This document shows, piece after piece, positions 49,144 to 59,493 of a DNA stretch of 64,000 nucleotides. Below the pieces are notes generated by a model, which worked only from the letters and a program-made list of their open reading frames with translations, searched no databases and was not told where the DNA came from. Origin of the DNA: Acinetobacter sp. XS-4 (GTDB lineage Bacteria; Pseudomonadota; Gammaproteobacteria; Pseudomonadales; Moraxellaceae); the NCBI RefSeq assembly GCF_023920705.1, contig NZ_CP094657.1, positions 1,674,001 to 1,738,000 of the forward strand, in the 5' to 3' direction. Position numbers and translations under genes: made by a program. How positions within the stretch are numbered: position 1 is the stretch's first letter; each line of letters opens with the position of its first letter.

Positions 49144-50421
49144 ATGAAAACTCTACTTTCTCAAGTCATGAGAGGGACTCTCTTTGTCTCATTTTTTTCA
49201 ACTGTGCATGCTGGCGAGCTTGAAATTAAACCGACTTTTGAAGCAACTTTTGGGGCTTTTAGTAGCGGTAAAAGCTATAACGGCGAAAACTTAGATGATG
49301 AAAGAATCAATTGGCAAGAAGGCCATCTTAAATATGGCGCTAAAGGGCAATATACCTTCAAAAACAATCAGCTCTATGCAAGTTTGAGCGGTATTAGCTC
49401 AGCAACATTTGGCGATGGTGACGCAGGCCAAAATAGTAATGGTAAGGAACGTAAAACGGATGTGAATGAATGGATCATTGGTTTTAAAGACGGTACTAAT
49501 AAAGATGAATTAACGACTTATGATTTAAGTATTGGTCGACAAAATATCATGATTGGTGATGGGTTTTTCATTGCAGGTGATGCGTTAAACCTCGGTAAAG
49601 CACCTGCAAACGGCGCACTAGATCGTGGCGGGGCATATTATCTGGCAGCTCGTCGAAGCTTTGATTTTACAAGTTTGCTTCAATATAAACCGCAAGAGAA
49701 TACAACGCTAAAACTGGCTTATCTAAAGTCAGACAATAAAGCACAATTTTCCCCAGAACTCTTTGTGACTGATCTGATGTATCAACTTAAAGATAAAGGC
49801 GTTGGGTTCACTTACTTAAATGTATTAGACCTTGAAGATGCTGAACAGATTTCAGGGCGCGAAGATCTTAAAAATTATGCTTTACGCTTGAATTATCAAC
49901 CTTTGCCAGAACTACAGGTTAAAACTGAGTTTGTTGTACAAGATAAAAAAGATGGCCAAGAAAATGCTGGCTACTTAGCGCTGAACTATAACTTTTTATC
50001 TTCAAAATATACCCCCTCATTAGGCTACCGTTTTAGCCATTTTTCAGACCAATATGACACCATGTTTTATGGAAATACAGTCGGGTTTGGTACATGGTTT
50101 CAGGGCGAAGTTGCCGGAAACTATGCTGGTCCATTCAATAAAAATGCAGATATTCATCAAGTTTCTTACATGATGAATTTGAAAGAAAATTTTATGTTGG
50201 GTGCTTTGGCCTATAAGTTCAAAACAGTAAATAAGTCTTTAACCAATGTGGATGGACATGAGCTGGATGTCTTTTCAGTCTGGTCAGTGAATAAAAAATT
50301 CAACGTTATTCCTTTAGTGGGACTCTATAAACCAAAACAGGATATCCATAGCGGCGGTACTCAAAATTACGATGATAAAACCAATGTGTATGCGCAGTTG
50401 ATTCTGCAATACATCTATTAA
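49144..50421 (+). CDS. Outer-membrane porin (alginate-export-like barrel)
   Basis: 425 residues with signal peptide ending TVHAGELEIK and a beta-barrel with alternating aromatics: WQEGHLKYGAKGQYTFKNNQLYASLSG, GRQNIMIGDGFFIAGDALNLG and the C-terminal YAQLILQYIY ending in an aromatic. It resembles AlgE-type/alginate-export-like porins found near amine and aromatic genes. It probably admits the amine substrate of TynA. Confidence 0.78.
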   Translation: MKTLLSQVMRGTLFVSFFSTVHAGELEIKPTFEATFGAFSSGKSYNGENLDDERINWQEGHLKYGAKGQYTFKNNQLYASLSGISSATFGDGDAGQNSNGKERKTDVNEWIIGFKDGTNKDELTTYDLSIGRQNIMIGDGFFIAGDALNLGKAPANGALDRGGAYYLAARRSFDFTSLLQYKPQENTTLKLAYLKSDNKAQFSPELFVTDLMYQLKDKGVGFTYLNVLDLEDAEQISGREDLKNYALRLNYQPLPELQVKTEFVVQDKKDGQENAGYLALNYNFLSSKYTPSLGYRFSHFSDQYDTMFYGNTVGFGTWFQGEVAGNYAGPFNKNADIHQVSYMMNLKENFMLGALAYKFKTVNKSLTNVDGHELDVFSVWSVNKKFNVIPLVGLYKPKQDIHSGGTQNYDDKTNVYAQLILQYIY

Positions 50422-50454
50422 TAGATCCTTTTTAATGAATTGAGAGAAATAAAA

Positions 50455-51942
50455 ATGAGTGAAGTTCAGATTTTACAAAGCGTAAAGCAATTTATGGCAC
50501 GTCAACATGGACACTTTATTGATGGAAAGTTAGTTGCTGCCGAGCATTTAGATAAAGTGGATATTGTAAATCCATCGACTGAACAAGTTGTTGCTCAAAT
50601 TAGTATTGGTAGTCAACATGATGTCGAAAATGCGGTGAAAAGTGCTGAACATGCTTTTCAAAATGCTTGGGCTGAAACTACGCCGTATGAACGTGGCGTT
50701 AAACTGAACAAGCTAGCCGATTTAATTGAGCAATATGGTGAAGAACTTGCACAGCTCGAATCGTTGTCTACTGGAAAACTTATCAATACTTCAAGACATC
50801 TTGAAGTCGCACAATCTGTTATTTTCTTGAGATATTTTGCAGGGTGGGCAACCAAAATTAATGGTCAAACCATGCAACCCTCTATTCCTTCTATGCAAGG
50901 TGAGAAATATACGGCCTTTACTTTAAGACAACCGATTGGTGTGGTTGCAGGGATTGTGCCTTGGAATTTTTCACTGATGATCGGTGTTTGGAAAATTGGT
51001 TCAGCTTTAACAACTGGTTGTACCATTGTGCTTAAACCAAGTGAGTTTGCCAGCTTATCTTTATTACGTTTAGCTGAACTTGCCATCGAGGCAGGTATTC
51101 CGGCTGGTGTAATTAATGTGGTGACAGGTAAGGGCGATACAGGACAATATTTAATTGAGTCACCGCTCGTTAAGAAAGTCTCATTTACAGGTTCAGTGCC
51201 CACAGGTATTGCGATTGGTAAACTTGCGATGAGCAGTGATTTAACTCGGGTAAGTCTGGAGCTGGGTGGTAAAAATGCCATAGCGGTTTTAGCCGATGCA
51301 AATATTGATGAGATTTTACCAACTTTGTTGCAAGCAACTTTTGTACATCAAGGTCAGGTTTGCGCATCCCCAGAGCGTTTTTTTGTACACCGTACAAAAC
51401 ATGATGAACTTGTCGAGAAACTCTCGAAAGCACTCTCGCAGTTCAAAATTGGATCGGCTATGGATGAAGGAAGTATGTTTGGTCCGCTCTCTAATCAGCC
51501 ACATTTTAATAAAGTGAAACATTATTTAGATATGGCTAAAGCCAACAACCAGATTATTGCTGGTGGTGAGACTCTAGATCAGACAGGATATTTTGTACAG
51601 CCGACTTTGATTTCCTTCAAAAATACGGATGATCCTTTATTTTCAGAGGAAACTTTTGGTCCAGTGGTCGGGGTAATGCCATTCGAAACTGATGAAGAAC
51701 TTATTCAGCTTATGAATCAATCTCGCTTTGGTTTAACCGCAAGTATTTGGACAAATGATTTGTCTAAAGCTTTGCGTTTAATTCCTAAAATTGAAGCAGG
51801 AACTTTGTGGGTTAATATGCATACGTTCTTAGATCCATCAGTTCCATTTGGCGGAGTAAAAGCTTCGGGAATTGGCAGAGAGTTTTCAGATGCATTTATC
51901 GAAGATTACACCGAATTAAAATCGGTCATGATTCGGTATTAA
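50455..51942 (+). CDS. feaB: Phenylacetaldehyde dehydrogenase
   Basis: NAD-dependent aldehyde dehydrogenase, 495 residues from the ATG at 50455 (MSEVQILQSVKQFMARQHG). Cofactor and catalytic blocks: VPWNFSLMIGVWKIGSAL, the general base Glu in VSLELGGKNAIAV and the nucleophile Cys in HQGQVCASPERFFV. Next to tynA, it should oxidise phenylacetaldehyde to phenylacetate; the phenylacetate degradation genes are not in this window. Similar in type to E. coli FeaB. Confidence 0.9.
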   Translation: MSEVQILQSVKQFMARQHGHFIDGKLVAAEHLDKVDIVNPSTEQVVAQISIGSQHDVENAVKSAEHAFQNAWAETTPYERGVKLNKLADLIEQYGEELAQLESLSTGKLINTSRHLEVAQSVIFLRYFAGWATKINGQTMQPSIPSMQGEKYTAFTLRQPIGVVAGIVPWNFSLMIGVWKIGSALTTGCTIVLKPSEFASLSLLRLAELAIEAGIPAGVINVVTGKGDTGQYLIESPLVKKVSFTGSVPTGIAIGKLAMSSDLTRVSLELGGKNAIAVLADANIDEILPTLLQATFVHQGQVCASPERFFVHRTKHDELVEKLSKALSQFKIGSAMDEGSMFGPLSNQPHFNKVKHYLDMAKANNQIIAGGETLDQTGYFVQPTLISFKNTDDPLFSEETFGPVVGVMPFETDEELIQLMNQSRFGLTASIWTNDLSKALRLIPKIEAGTLWVNMHTFLDPSVPFGGVKASGIGREFSDAFIEDYTELKSVMIRY

Positions 51943-51962
51943 GTTTAAAAGTTACAAGATAT

Positions 51963-51990
51963 AAAAAATGGCCGTTATAGGCCATTTTTT
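51963..51990. terminator. Bidirectional terminator
   Basis: Perfect stem AAAAAATGGCC-gttata-GGCCATTTTTT between the convergent feaB and catD genes; it can work on both strands. Confidence 0.9.
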
Positions 51991-52001
51991 AGTCATTAAA
52001 A

Positions 52002-52781
52002 TTAACCTAATAAAAAATCTTTTAGAATTTTATTAAAAGCTTCTGGCTGCTCGACATTGGAAATATGAGAGGCATCTATTTCTGCAAGCTTTGATTGAGG
52101 AATGCGTTGTTGCATAAATTCACCATCTGCGATAGTCGTTACTGGGTCTTGAGTTCCAGCAATCACCAATACAGAAATTTTAATGTCTTTTAACTGTTCG
52201 CGGACATCCGCTTTAGCCAAAGCCTCACAACAATTGGCATAACCCATTGCGCTGCCAGCACTTAAGTCGTTACACAGGTTGTTGACGATTGAAGCATGAC
52301 TTTGGATAAAGGGATCTGTAAACCATCGCGAAGCTGCTGTAGCTGCGATCGGTTGTAAACCTTGCTCACGTACTAATTTTGCACGATCAAACCATGCCTG
52401 TTCTTGTCCAATTTTAGCGGCAGTATTTGCCACAACTATATGACTAAAATGGTCAGGGTAATGAATCGCCAGCCATTGACCGGTTAAACCACCCATAGAA
52501 ATTCCACAAAAAGCAGCTTTGCTAATATTCAGATGATCCAGTAAACGGACAACATCTTCACCTAATTGCTCTACAGTATATGGACCGTCAGGCGTAGATG
52601 ATGAACCGTGACCACGAGTGTCATAGCAGATCACAAAAAATTGATCTTTTAACTCATTAAACTGTTTTTGCCACATGCCATAGTTGGTGCCCAAAGAATT
52701 GGAAAACACCAGAGCAGGGGAAGATGGTTTGCCAAAGGTTTGATAGTTAATTTGTGCATCGGCAGATTGGAAAGATGGCAT
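52002..52781 (-). CDS. catD: 3-oxoadipate enol-lactonase, cat copy
   Basis: Isofunctional with PcaD. 259 residues (MPSFQSADAQINYQTFG) from the ATG at 52781, preceded by AAGGAG; an upstream in-frame ATG lies in catF. Same hydrolase landmarks as PcaD: SNSLGTNYGMW, FCGISMGGLTG, GTQDPVT and ASHISNVEQP. Clearly diverged from PcaD in DNA, unlike the neighbouring IJF genes. Last gene of catBCAIJFD, 10 bp after catF. Confidence 0.93.
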   Translation of the reverse strand: MPSFQSADAQINYQTFGKPSSPALVFSNSLGTNYGMWQKQFNELKDQFFVICYDTRGHGSSSTPDGPYTVEQLGEDVVRLLDHLNISKAAFCGISMGGLTGQWLAIHYPDHFSHIVVANTAAKIGQEQAWFDRAKLVREQGLQPIAATAASRWFTDPFIQSHASIVNNLCNDLSAGSAMGYANCCEALAKADVREQLKDIKISVLVIAGTQDPVTTIADGEFMQQRIPQSKLAEIDASHISNVEQPEAFNKILKDFLLG

Positions 52782-52791
52782 TTGTTTCTCC

Positions 52792-54006
52792 TTAAAGTGC
52801 TTCAACACGTTCAATAATCAATGCGATGCCTTGGCCTACACCAATACACATTGAACATAAGGCATAACGGCCGCCTGTTTGTTCAAGCTGGTTTAAAGCT
52901 GTAGTGACTAAGCGTGCACCTGATGCACCAAGTGGGTGACCCAAAGCAATTGCACCGCCGTTTGGATTTACCTTGTTAGAATCATTTGGTAAGCCTAAAT
53001 CACGGGTCACGGCCAAAGCCTGTGCAGCAAAGGCTTCATTTAACTCAATCACATCCATCTGATCTAAAGTCAGGTTGGCTTGTTTAAGTAATTTTTTAAT
53101 GGCTGGTGCCGGAGCAAAACCCATAATGCGCGGTTCTACACCCACTGCTGTTGAAGCAATGATCTTGGCACGCGGTTTTAAGTTGTAGGTTTGAACTGCC
53201 TCATCAGAAGCAATAAGCAATGCGGCTGCACCATCGTTAATGCCTGAAGCATTACCCGCAGTGACAGAACCATCTGCTTTAACCACAGGTTTAAGTTTGC
53301 TTAAAGCTTCAAGCGTGGTCGATGCACGTGGGTGTTCATCGGTATCAATCACAACAGCATCACCCTTACGCTGAGGGATTTCAACTGCCACGATTTCTTT
53401 AGAAAAAAAGCCTTTGGCTTGCGCGCTTGCGGTGCGTTGTTGGCTTACCAAGGCAAACTGGTCCTGATCTGCACGATTAACGTTGAACTGTTCAGCCACG
53501 TTTTCGGCAGTCTGGGGCATGGTGTCTACACCATATAATTCTTTAAGTTTTGGGTTGATGAAACGCCAGCCCATGGTGGTGTCTTCAATCTTTTGGCTAC
53601 GGCCAAAAGCACTGTCAGACTTACCCATCACATAAGGTGCACGGCTCATGCTTTCTACACCACCTGCAATCACCAAGTTCGCTTCACCTGCCTTAATAGC
53701 ACGGGCAGCAATAGCAATCGCATCGAGTGAAGAACCACACAAACGGTTAATGGTGGTTGCTGGCACTTGATATGGTAAACCAGCAAGTAGTGCTGACATA
53801 CGGCCGACGTTACGGTTATCTTCACCGGCTTGGTTGGCGCAGCCATAAATCACATCATCGACCTGTTCCCAATCTACACTTGGGTTACGCTGCATGAGTG
53901 CTTTAATCGGCACAGCGCCAAGGTCATCGGCACGGACAGGTGCAAGACCACCGGCATAACGGCCAAATGGAGTACGGATGGCATCGATGATATAAGCATT
54001 TTTCAT
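52792..54006 (-). CDS. catF: 3-oxoadipyl-CoA thiolase, cat copy
   Basis: 404-residue thiolase with the same active site as PcaF ([23 protein letters not shown]). Nearly identical to PcaF; the start is MKNAY, the tail ERVEAL, and differences seen include Ser for Asn at about 33, Glu/Thr/Ala for Asp/Ala/Gly around 275-285 and Gly/Asn for Asp/Asp in DLxLPxDS. Separated from catJ by a palindromic element, unlike the 12 bp pcaJ-pcaF gap. Confidence 0.95.
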   Translation of the reverse strand: MKNAYIIDAIRTPFGRYAGGLAPVRADDLGAVPIKALMQRNPSVDWEQVDDVIYGCANQAGEDNRNVGRMSALLAGLPYQVPATTINRLCGSSLDAIAIAARAIKAGEANLVIAGGVESMSRAPYVMGKSDSAFGRSQKIEDTTMGWRFINPKLKELYGVDTMPQTAENVAEQFNVNRADQDQFALVSQQRTASAQAKGFFSKEIVAVEIPQRKGDAVVIDTDEHPRASTTLEALSKLKPVVKADGSVTAGNASGINDGAAALLIASDEAVQTYNLKPRAKIIASTAVGVEPRIMGFAPAPAIKKLLKQANLTLDQMDVIELNEAFAAQALAVTRDLGLPNDSNKVNPNGGAIALGHPLGASGARLVTTALNQLEQTGGRYALCSMCIGVGQGIALIIERVEAL

Positions 54007-54065
54007 TCTAAATTTTGTCCTTTACTTCAGGCCTTTTTAGCCATTCTCCGTAAGTATTTCGCAGT

Positions 54066-54379
54066 GGCGACATGGATGTCGCCTCGTTGCTCAGCACAAC
54101 AGGGATGTTGTGTCTGAGTAACAAAGGTTTTTGGTTACTTTTTTAAAAAAGTGACACGAATTAACTGGTGGCATCTGGCTTAAACAGATAAGACTCCGTT
54201 GTGAGGCTTTATAAATTTTCATATCAACGAATAACATCACGGCTGTAATTTACTGTGATATCTGTAGGTCTGTTGTATAAGCGATACCTTACTTTTGAAA
54301 GGTCAAAAGTAACAAAAACCTTTGTTGAACAGAGGAGGCTTCCTTGCCTCCCTGTCCAACGGGCGACATCCATGTCGCC
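54066..54379. repeat. Palindromic repeat element inserted between catJ and catF
   Basis: Outer ends are GGCGACATGGATGTCGCC (54066-54083) and its near-copy GGCGACATCCATGTCGCC (54362-54379), each an 8 bp hairpin. Inside each comes a second hairpin opening GTTG and closing CAAC or GTAAC (54086-54122; 54324-54360) whose stem sequences differ but pair, then AACAAAGGTTTTTG and a third hairpin of TTACTTTT type (54134-54155; 54289-54312). The element is thus a large inverted repeat of three hairpins per arm. Flanks to about 54021 and 54395 may belong. It resembles interspersed repeats that I recall from many Acinetobacter genomes; that is memory, not a search. Confidence 0.8.
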
Positions 54380-54406
54380 TGTCACGATAGTTACTACTAT
54401 TTAAAC

Positions 54407-55060
54407 TTACCCTTGAGTCGCATCAATCAAAGTTGCACCAGTCAAAGCCTGTAACTCATCAAAGCTAAGACCTTCCACCTTCTCAAGCACCTTTAAACCA
54501 TCTTTAGTCACATCAATCACACACAGGTCTGTGTAAATACGGTCAACGCAGTTTTTTCCAGTTACTGGATAGCTCAGCTCAGCCACAATCTTCGGTTCAC
54601 CTTGCTTGGTTACATGATCTGTGGTGATAAATACTTTTTTAGCACCTACAGCCAAATCCATCGCACCACCCACCGCAGGAATTGCATCCGGTGCACCCGT
54701 GTGCCAGTTCGCCAAGTCACCATTCGCTGCAACCTGAAATGCACCCAGCACTGCAATATCAAGGTGACCACCACGCATCATCGCAAATGAATCGCCATGG
54801 TGGAAAAAGCTACCGCCTTCAAGCATGGTCACAAACTCTTTACCTGCATTAATCAGTTCAGGGTCTTCTTTACCTGCCGCTGGTGGTGGGCCAAATGCCA
54901 ATAGACCATTTTCAGAATGAAGGAAAATATCTTTATCGTTAGGTAAGTAGCTTGCAATCTTGGTTGGTAAGCCAATGCCCAAATTCACATAGGCACCATC
55001 TGGAATATCTTGTGCCACACGTTTTGCAATCTGGTCACGGCTGAGTTTCTGGTAGCTCAT
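54407..55060 (-). CDS. catJ: 3-oxoadipate CoA-transferase subunit B, cat copy
   Basis: 217 residues, one residue different from PcaJ as far as seen. Catalytic Glu in SENGLLAFGP. AAGGAG before the ATG, and the I-J spacer is the same as in the pca copy. In the cat operon it makes the catechol branch self-sufficient. Confidence 0.95.
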   Translation of the reverse strand: MSYQKLSRDQIAKRVAQDIPDGAYVNLGIGLPTKIASYLPNDKDIFLHSENGLLAFGPPPAAGKEDPELINAGKEFVTMLEGGSFFHHGDSFAMMRGGHLDIAVLGAFQVAANGDLANWHTGAPDAIPAVGGAMDLAVGAKKVFITTDHVTKQGEPKIVAELSYPVTGKNCVDRIYTDLCVIDVTKDGLKVLEKVEGLSFDELQALTGATLIDATQG

Positions 55061-55078
55061 GTTATTTCTCCTTATTGC

Positions 55079-55750
55079 TTATTGTGCGGGCTGTACTTGT
55101 ACAACATGCTGTACAAAGATACCTGGGGTGATGATGTGCTCTGGATCTAATCCACCTAGCTCAACCACTTCAGAAACCTGAACAATGGTGACATCTGCAG
55201 CCATGGCCATAATTGGGCCAAAGTTACGTGCAGATTTACGGTAAACCAGATTACCCCAGCGGTCGCCTTTGTAAGCTTTAATCAAGGCAAAGTCAGCCTT
55301 AATTGGATATTCGAGTACATAGTCTTTACCATCAATCTGGCGGGTTTCTTTGCCTTCAGCTAAAAGTGTTCCAAAGCCTGTTGGGGTAAACACAGCACCT
55401 AATCCCATACCGGCTGCCTGAATACGGCAAGCCAGATTACCTTGCGGTACCACTTCAAGCTCAACCTTTCCAGCACGGTACAGTTCATCAAACACATAAG
55501 AGTCTGCCTGACGTGGGAAAGAACAGATTACTTTTTTAACCGAACCAGCTTTAAGCAGTTTAGCCAGACCATAATCGCCATTACCGGCGTTATTGCTGAC
55601 AATCGTTAAATCTTTAATACCCAGTTCAATGAGTCCGTCAATGAGTTCAGCGGGTTGTCCTGCGGTACCAAAACCACCAATCAGAATGGTTGCACCATCT
55701 TTAATCTGCGATAGTACCTCGCTAAGAGAGGACTTACTTTTGTCAATCAT
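55079..55750 (-). CDS. catI: 3-oxoadipate CoA-transferase subunit A, cat copy
   Basis: 223 residues, protein identical to PcaI. In the compared 3' third, DNA differs at only three clustered synonymous sites (GCAGCGGATGTAACC versus GCTGCAGATGTCACC). Its upstream sequence is unrelated to that of pcaI. A hairpin lies in the 144 bp between catA and catI. Confidence 0.95.
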   Translation of the reverse strand: MIDKSKSSLSEVLSQIKDGATILIGGFGTAGQPAELIDGLIELGIKDLTIVSNNAGNGDYGLAKLLKAGSVKKVICSFPRQADSYVFDELYRAGKVELEVVPQGNLACRIQAAGMGLGAVFTPTGFGTLLAEGKETRQIDGKDYVLEYPIKADFALIKAYKGDRWGNLVYRKSARNFGPIMAMAADVTIVQVSEVVELGGLDPEHIITPGIFVQHVVQVQPAQ

Positions 55751-55852
55751 GTGATAAACCTTAAAACTGGGATAAGGGTACGGATTACTTATGACTACCG
55801 CTAAAAATTTATTTGAAATTCTTAGGGGTGGTCATAAATAAAGCTTCCAAAG

Positions 55853-55882
55853 GGTGGATTAAATATGAGCTTTTAATCCACC
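55853..55882 (-). other. Hairpin between catA and catI
   Basis: Perfect 11 bp stem GGTGGATTAAA / TTTAATCCACC with an 8-base loop in the catA-catI gap, without a strong T tail. It may mark processing between the catBCA and catIJFD parts. Confidence 0.55.
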
Positions 55883-55894
55883 TGAGTTCAATAA

Positions 55895-56815
55895 TTAAGC
55901 GCTAGCGCGGCGACGTTCAACTTCTGTTGAAGGTGCAGCTTCAGCATCTTTCACAAGTTCGACATTAAATGTAATGTGTTTGAAAGCATGATCTAAACCA
56001 CGGCGTTGAATTTCAGCTGGGTCAGTTACATCAACTGCTGTTGCAACTAAGCCATCACGTGTTGCGAAAGCAAAGTCATCCCATAAGTATTCATCACCCT
56101 CAATATTGAATTGAGTTGTAAGCTTGCGGAAACCTGGCGCAGAAACGAAGTAGTGAACGTGAGATGGGCGGTTACCATGACGGCCTAACTTGTTAAGAAG
56201 GGCTTGAGTTGTACCTTCTGGAGGGCAACCATAACCCACTGGCATCGTAGTTAATGCAACATATTTACCATCAGCATCAGTCAAAATACTACGGCGTAAG
56301 TTAAAGTCAGATTGAGACTTATCAAAGAATGAGTAATTACCCAAGCTATTGGCATGCCATACTTCAACTTTAGCATTTTCAAGGATATTGCCATCAGTAT
56401 CAGTCACGGTACCTTCAATAATTAAGGTATCAATTTTGCCAGACTCGGTACCATCATCCATACGTGCAAAACCAACGGTTTCAGGAGCACCAGCTACGTA
56501 AAGTGGGCCTTCAATGGTACGAGGTGTACCACCAGTAACGCCAGCTTTTGCATCAGCTTCATCTGCACGTAAATCAAGATAGTGCTCTAAACCTAAGCCA
56601 GCTGCTAAAAGTCCAAGTTCGTTTGCTTGACCTGCATCGGTAAAATATTCCAGACCTTTCCATACTTCTGAAGGTTGGATGTCTAAATCTTCGATGGCTT
56701 GAAATAAATCCCCGAGAAGGCGCACTACAATTTGCTGAACACGTGCATCGACTTCGCCTTTAGCTGTGTCGACATTCATTTGTTTTACAAGCGCATCAAT
56801 TTGTTGACGGTTCAT
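55895..56815 (-). CDS. catA: Catechol 1,2-dioxygenase
   Basis: Intradiol, Fe(III)-dependent ring cleavage of catechol to cis,cis-muconate. The ATG at 56815 with AAGGAG gives 306 residues (MNRQQIDALVKQMN), close to the 311 of A. baylyi CatA; the open frame extends 49 codons further upstream without family support. Iron ligands: Tyr in GPLYVAGAP and LGNYSFFD, His pair in GNRPSHVHYF. The N-terminal helical linker domain is present. It accepts the catechol made by the iac genes. Confidence 0.96.
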   Translation of the reverse strand: MNRQQIDALVKQMNVDTAKGEVDARVQQIVVRLLGDLFQAIEDLDIQPSEVWKGLEYFTDAGQANELGLLAAGLGLEHYLDLRADEADAKAGVTGGTPRTIEGPLYVAGAPETVGFARMDDGTESGKIDTLIIEGTVTDTDGNILENAKVEVWHANSLGNYSFFDKSQSDFNLRRSILTDADGKYVALTTMPVGYGCPPEGTTQALLNKLGRHGNRPSHVHYFVSAPGFRKLTTQFNIEGDEYLWDDFAFATRDGLVATAVDVTDPAEIQRRGLDHAFKHITFNVELVKDAEAAPSTEVERRRASA

Positions 56816-56976
56816 ACTAAAACTCCTTAAGTATGCAATACGGTTTTGGGTGGCAGCGGTGCTGGCATTTTGTTTTGCTAGCGAATAATGACTGCCACGT
56901 TCCTTGTTACCTTTTGAATCAATGTATTTAGCTTTTAAGTGTGTTTCAGACCACACACTCAAACTATTTTCTTAAA

Positions 56977-57267
56977 TTACGAATCATCATCACGAACAGA
57001 TGAAGGGTGGCGATTAAGTGCCATCACTTCGATGTTCATGTAAGGATAGAGAGGTAATCCTTGTAAAATGTTGTGCAATTCTTCATTGCTCTCAACATCA
57101 AAAATACTGATGTTTGAGTACTGGCCTGTAACTCGCCAGATGTGACGCCATTTACCTTGGCGTTGTAAATCTTGCGAATAAGCCTTTTCAACGGCCTTAA
57201 TTTCATTTGCTTTGTCGGCTGGCATATCAAGTGGAATATGCACATCCATACGTACATGAAATAACAT
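56977..57267 (-). CDS. catC: Muconolactone delta-isomerase
   Basis: 96-residue small enzyme converting muconolactone to 3-oxoadipate enol-lactone: MLFHVRMDVHIPLDMPADKANEIKAVEKAYSQ and WRVTGQYSNISIFDVESNEELH...GLPLYPYMNIEVMALNRHPS are the family pattern. It begins 23 bp after catB and is followed by catA. Confidence 0.95.
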   Translation of the reverse strand: MLFHVRMDVHIPLDMPADKANEIKAVEKAYSQDLQRQGKWRHIWRVTGQYSNISIFDVESNEELHNILQGLPLYPYMNIEVMALNRHPSSVRDDDS

Positions 57268-57290
57268 GGAAAACTCCTTATCCTGTTGCC

Positions 57291-58397
57291 TTAACGACGT
57301 AACTTCTCAACTTTATCTTCATCAATTTCAATGCCTAAGCCTGGAGCCGTTGGCAAGTGCAATTCAAAGTTTTCGTAACGTAGCGGTTCTTTCAAAATTT
57401 CTTCGGTAAGTAATAATGGACCAAATAATTCAGTGCCAAACGCTAATGTTTCAAAGGTTGCAAACGCATGAGCAGAAGCAATGCTACCTACAGGGCCTTC
57501 AAGCATGGTACCGCCATAAAGATCGATTCCTGCTAAACCTGCAATCTTGGCAACTTCACAGGCTTCGATCAGGCCACCAGATTGTTCAATTTTCACCGCA
57601 AATACATCTGCACCATGACTTTTTGCAATACGGTACGCGCTGTCAGGACCAGTTAAAGCTTCATCTGCCATGATTGCGACATCAAAACGACGGGTTAAAC
57701 GAGCAAGTGCCTCAGTATTTTGAATAGCACAAGGCTGTTCAATTAAATCAATCCCGCCATCTTGCAGTTGTTGAATACCTTGAATACATTCCAGCTCTGA
57801 CCATGCACGATTTACGTCAACGCGTACACTAATATCTGCACCTAACGCTTTTTTAATTGCAATCACATGATCAACATCATGTTGCAAAGGGCGTGCACCG
57901 ATTTTGAGTTTGAACGTGTTATGACGTTTCAACTCAATCATTTTTCGAGCTTCAGCAATATCTTTTTCTGTGTCACCAGACGCGAGCGTCCAAAGTACAG
58001 GTAAACTATTACGCAGACGGCCACCTAAAACCTCACTTAATGGCACGCCTAAACGTTTTGCCTGAATATCAAGTAGGGCTGTCTGAATGGCACATTTCGC
58101 AAAACGGTTACCATTAATATTCTTACGAATCAGTTTTAGTGTTTGAGCAACATTTAAATCTTTAACTGATGCGAGTAATGGTGCAAAGTAAGTATCAATA
58201 TTGGCTTTGACACTTTCAGGACTTTCTTCACCATAGTTCAGTCCACCAATGGTGGTCGCTTCACCCCAACCTACAATACCATCCGTGGTCGTAATTTTAA
58301 CCAGCACCAAAGTCTGAGTACGCATTGTTGTTACAGACAATTGGTGAGGACGGATAGTTGGAATATCCACAAGTATGGTTTCTATGGTTCTATACAT
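57291..58397 (-). CDS. catB: Muconate cycloisomerase
   Basis: 368-residue enolase-superfamily enzyme that lactonises cis,cis-muconate. K-x-K base motif in FKLKIGARPL at about 163-172; metal ligands Asp in RVDVNRAW, Glu in DLIEQPC and Asp in IMADEAL. Divergent from catM; first gene of the cat operon and expected target of CatM/BenM activation by muconate. Confidence 0.95.
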   Translation of the reverse strand: MYRTIETILVDIPTIRPHQLSVTTMRTQTLVLVKITTTDGIVGWGEATTIGGLNYGEESPESVKANIDTYFAPLLASVKDLNVAQTLKLIRKNINGNRFAKCAIQTALLDIQAKRLGVPLSEVLGGRLRNSLPVLWTLASGDTEKDIAEARKMIELKRHNTFKLKIGARPLQHDVDHVIAIKKALGADISVRVDVNRAWSELECIQGIQQLQDGGIDLIEQPCAIQNTEALARLTRRFDVAIMADEALTGPDSAYRIAKSHGADVFAVKIEQSGGLIEACEVAKIAGLAGIDLYGGTMLEGPVGSIASAHAFATFETLAFGTELFGPLLLTEEILKEPLRYENFELHLPTAPGLGIEIDEDKVEKLRR

Positions 58398-58478
58398 GAA
58401 GTTTCAACTATTTCAAACTTGTTTACATACCATAGAAGAATGTAATAGCCTAAAATAGATATAGAACGGTATTTTAAG

Positions 58479-59412
<934 letters not shown>

Positions 59413-59493
59413 CTTTTTAATACGTTTTAAATTGAATTATCATGTTATTTTAAAACTTTAAGATTATAGGTAATATTTAAAAGGAATTAATAG

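Larger units (their letters stand above)
52804..55750 (-). repeat. Long inverted duplicate, cat copy (catIJF)
   Basis: Inverse-orientation partner of 10950-13514. Identity begins exactly at the catI ATG; upstream sequence is unrelated. It is interrupted between catJ and catF by about 400 bp not present in the pca copy. Confidence 0.93.

Noticed and set aside
53332..53538. Plus-strand frame matching one opposite pcaF
   Set aside because: The two look conserved only because pcaF and catF are duplicates; both are antisense shadows.
53830..54117. Plus-strand 95-codon frame ending in the palindromic element
   Set aside because: It is a shadow of catF that runs into the repeat; such frames arise from the repeat itself.
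56816..56962. Longer catA start adding 49 residues
   Set aside because: AAGGAG and the family length support the ATG at 56815; the extra segment lies in the catC-catA gap and lacks family resemblance.
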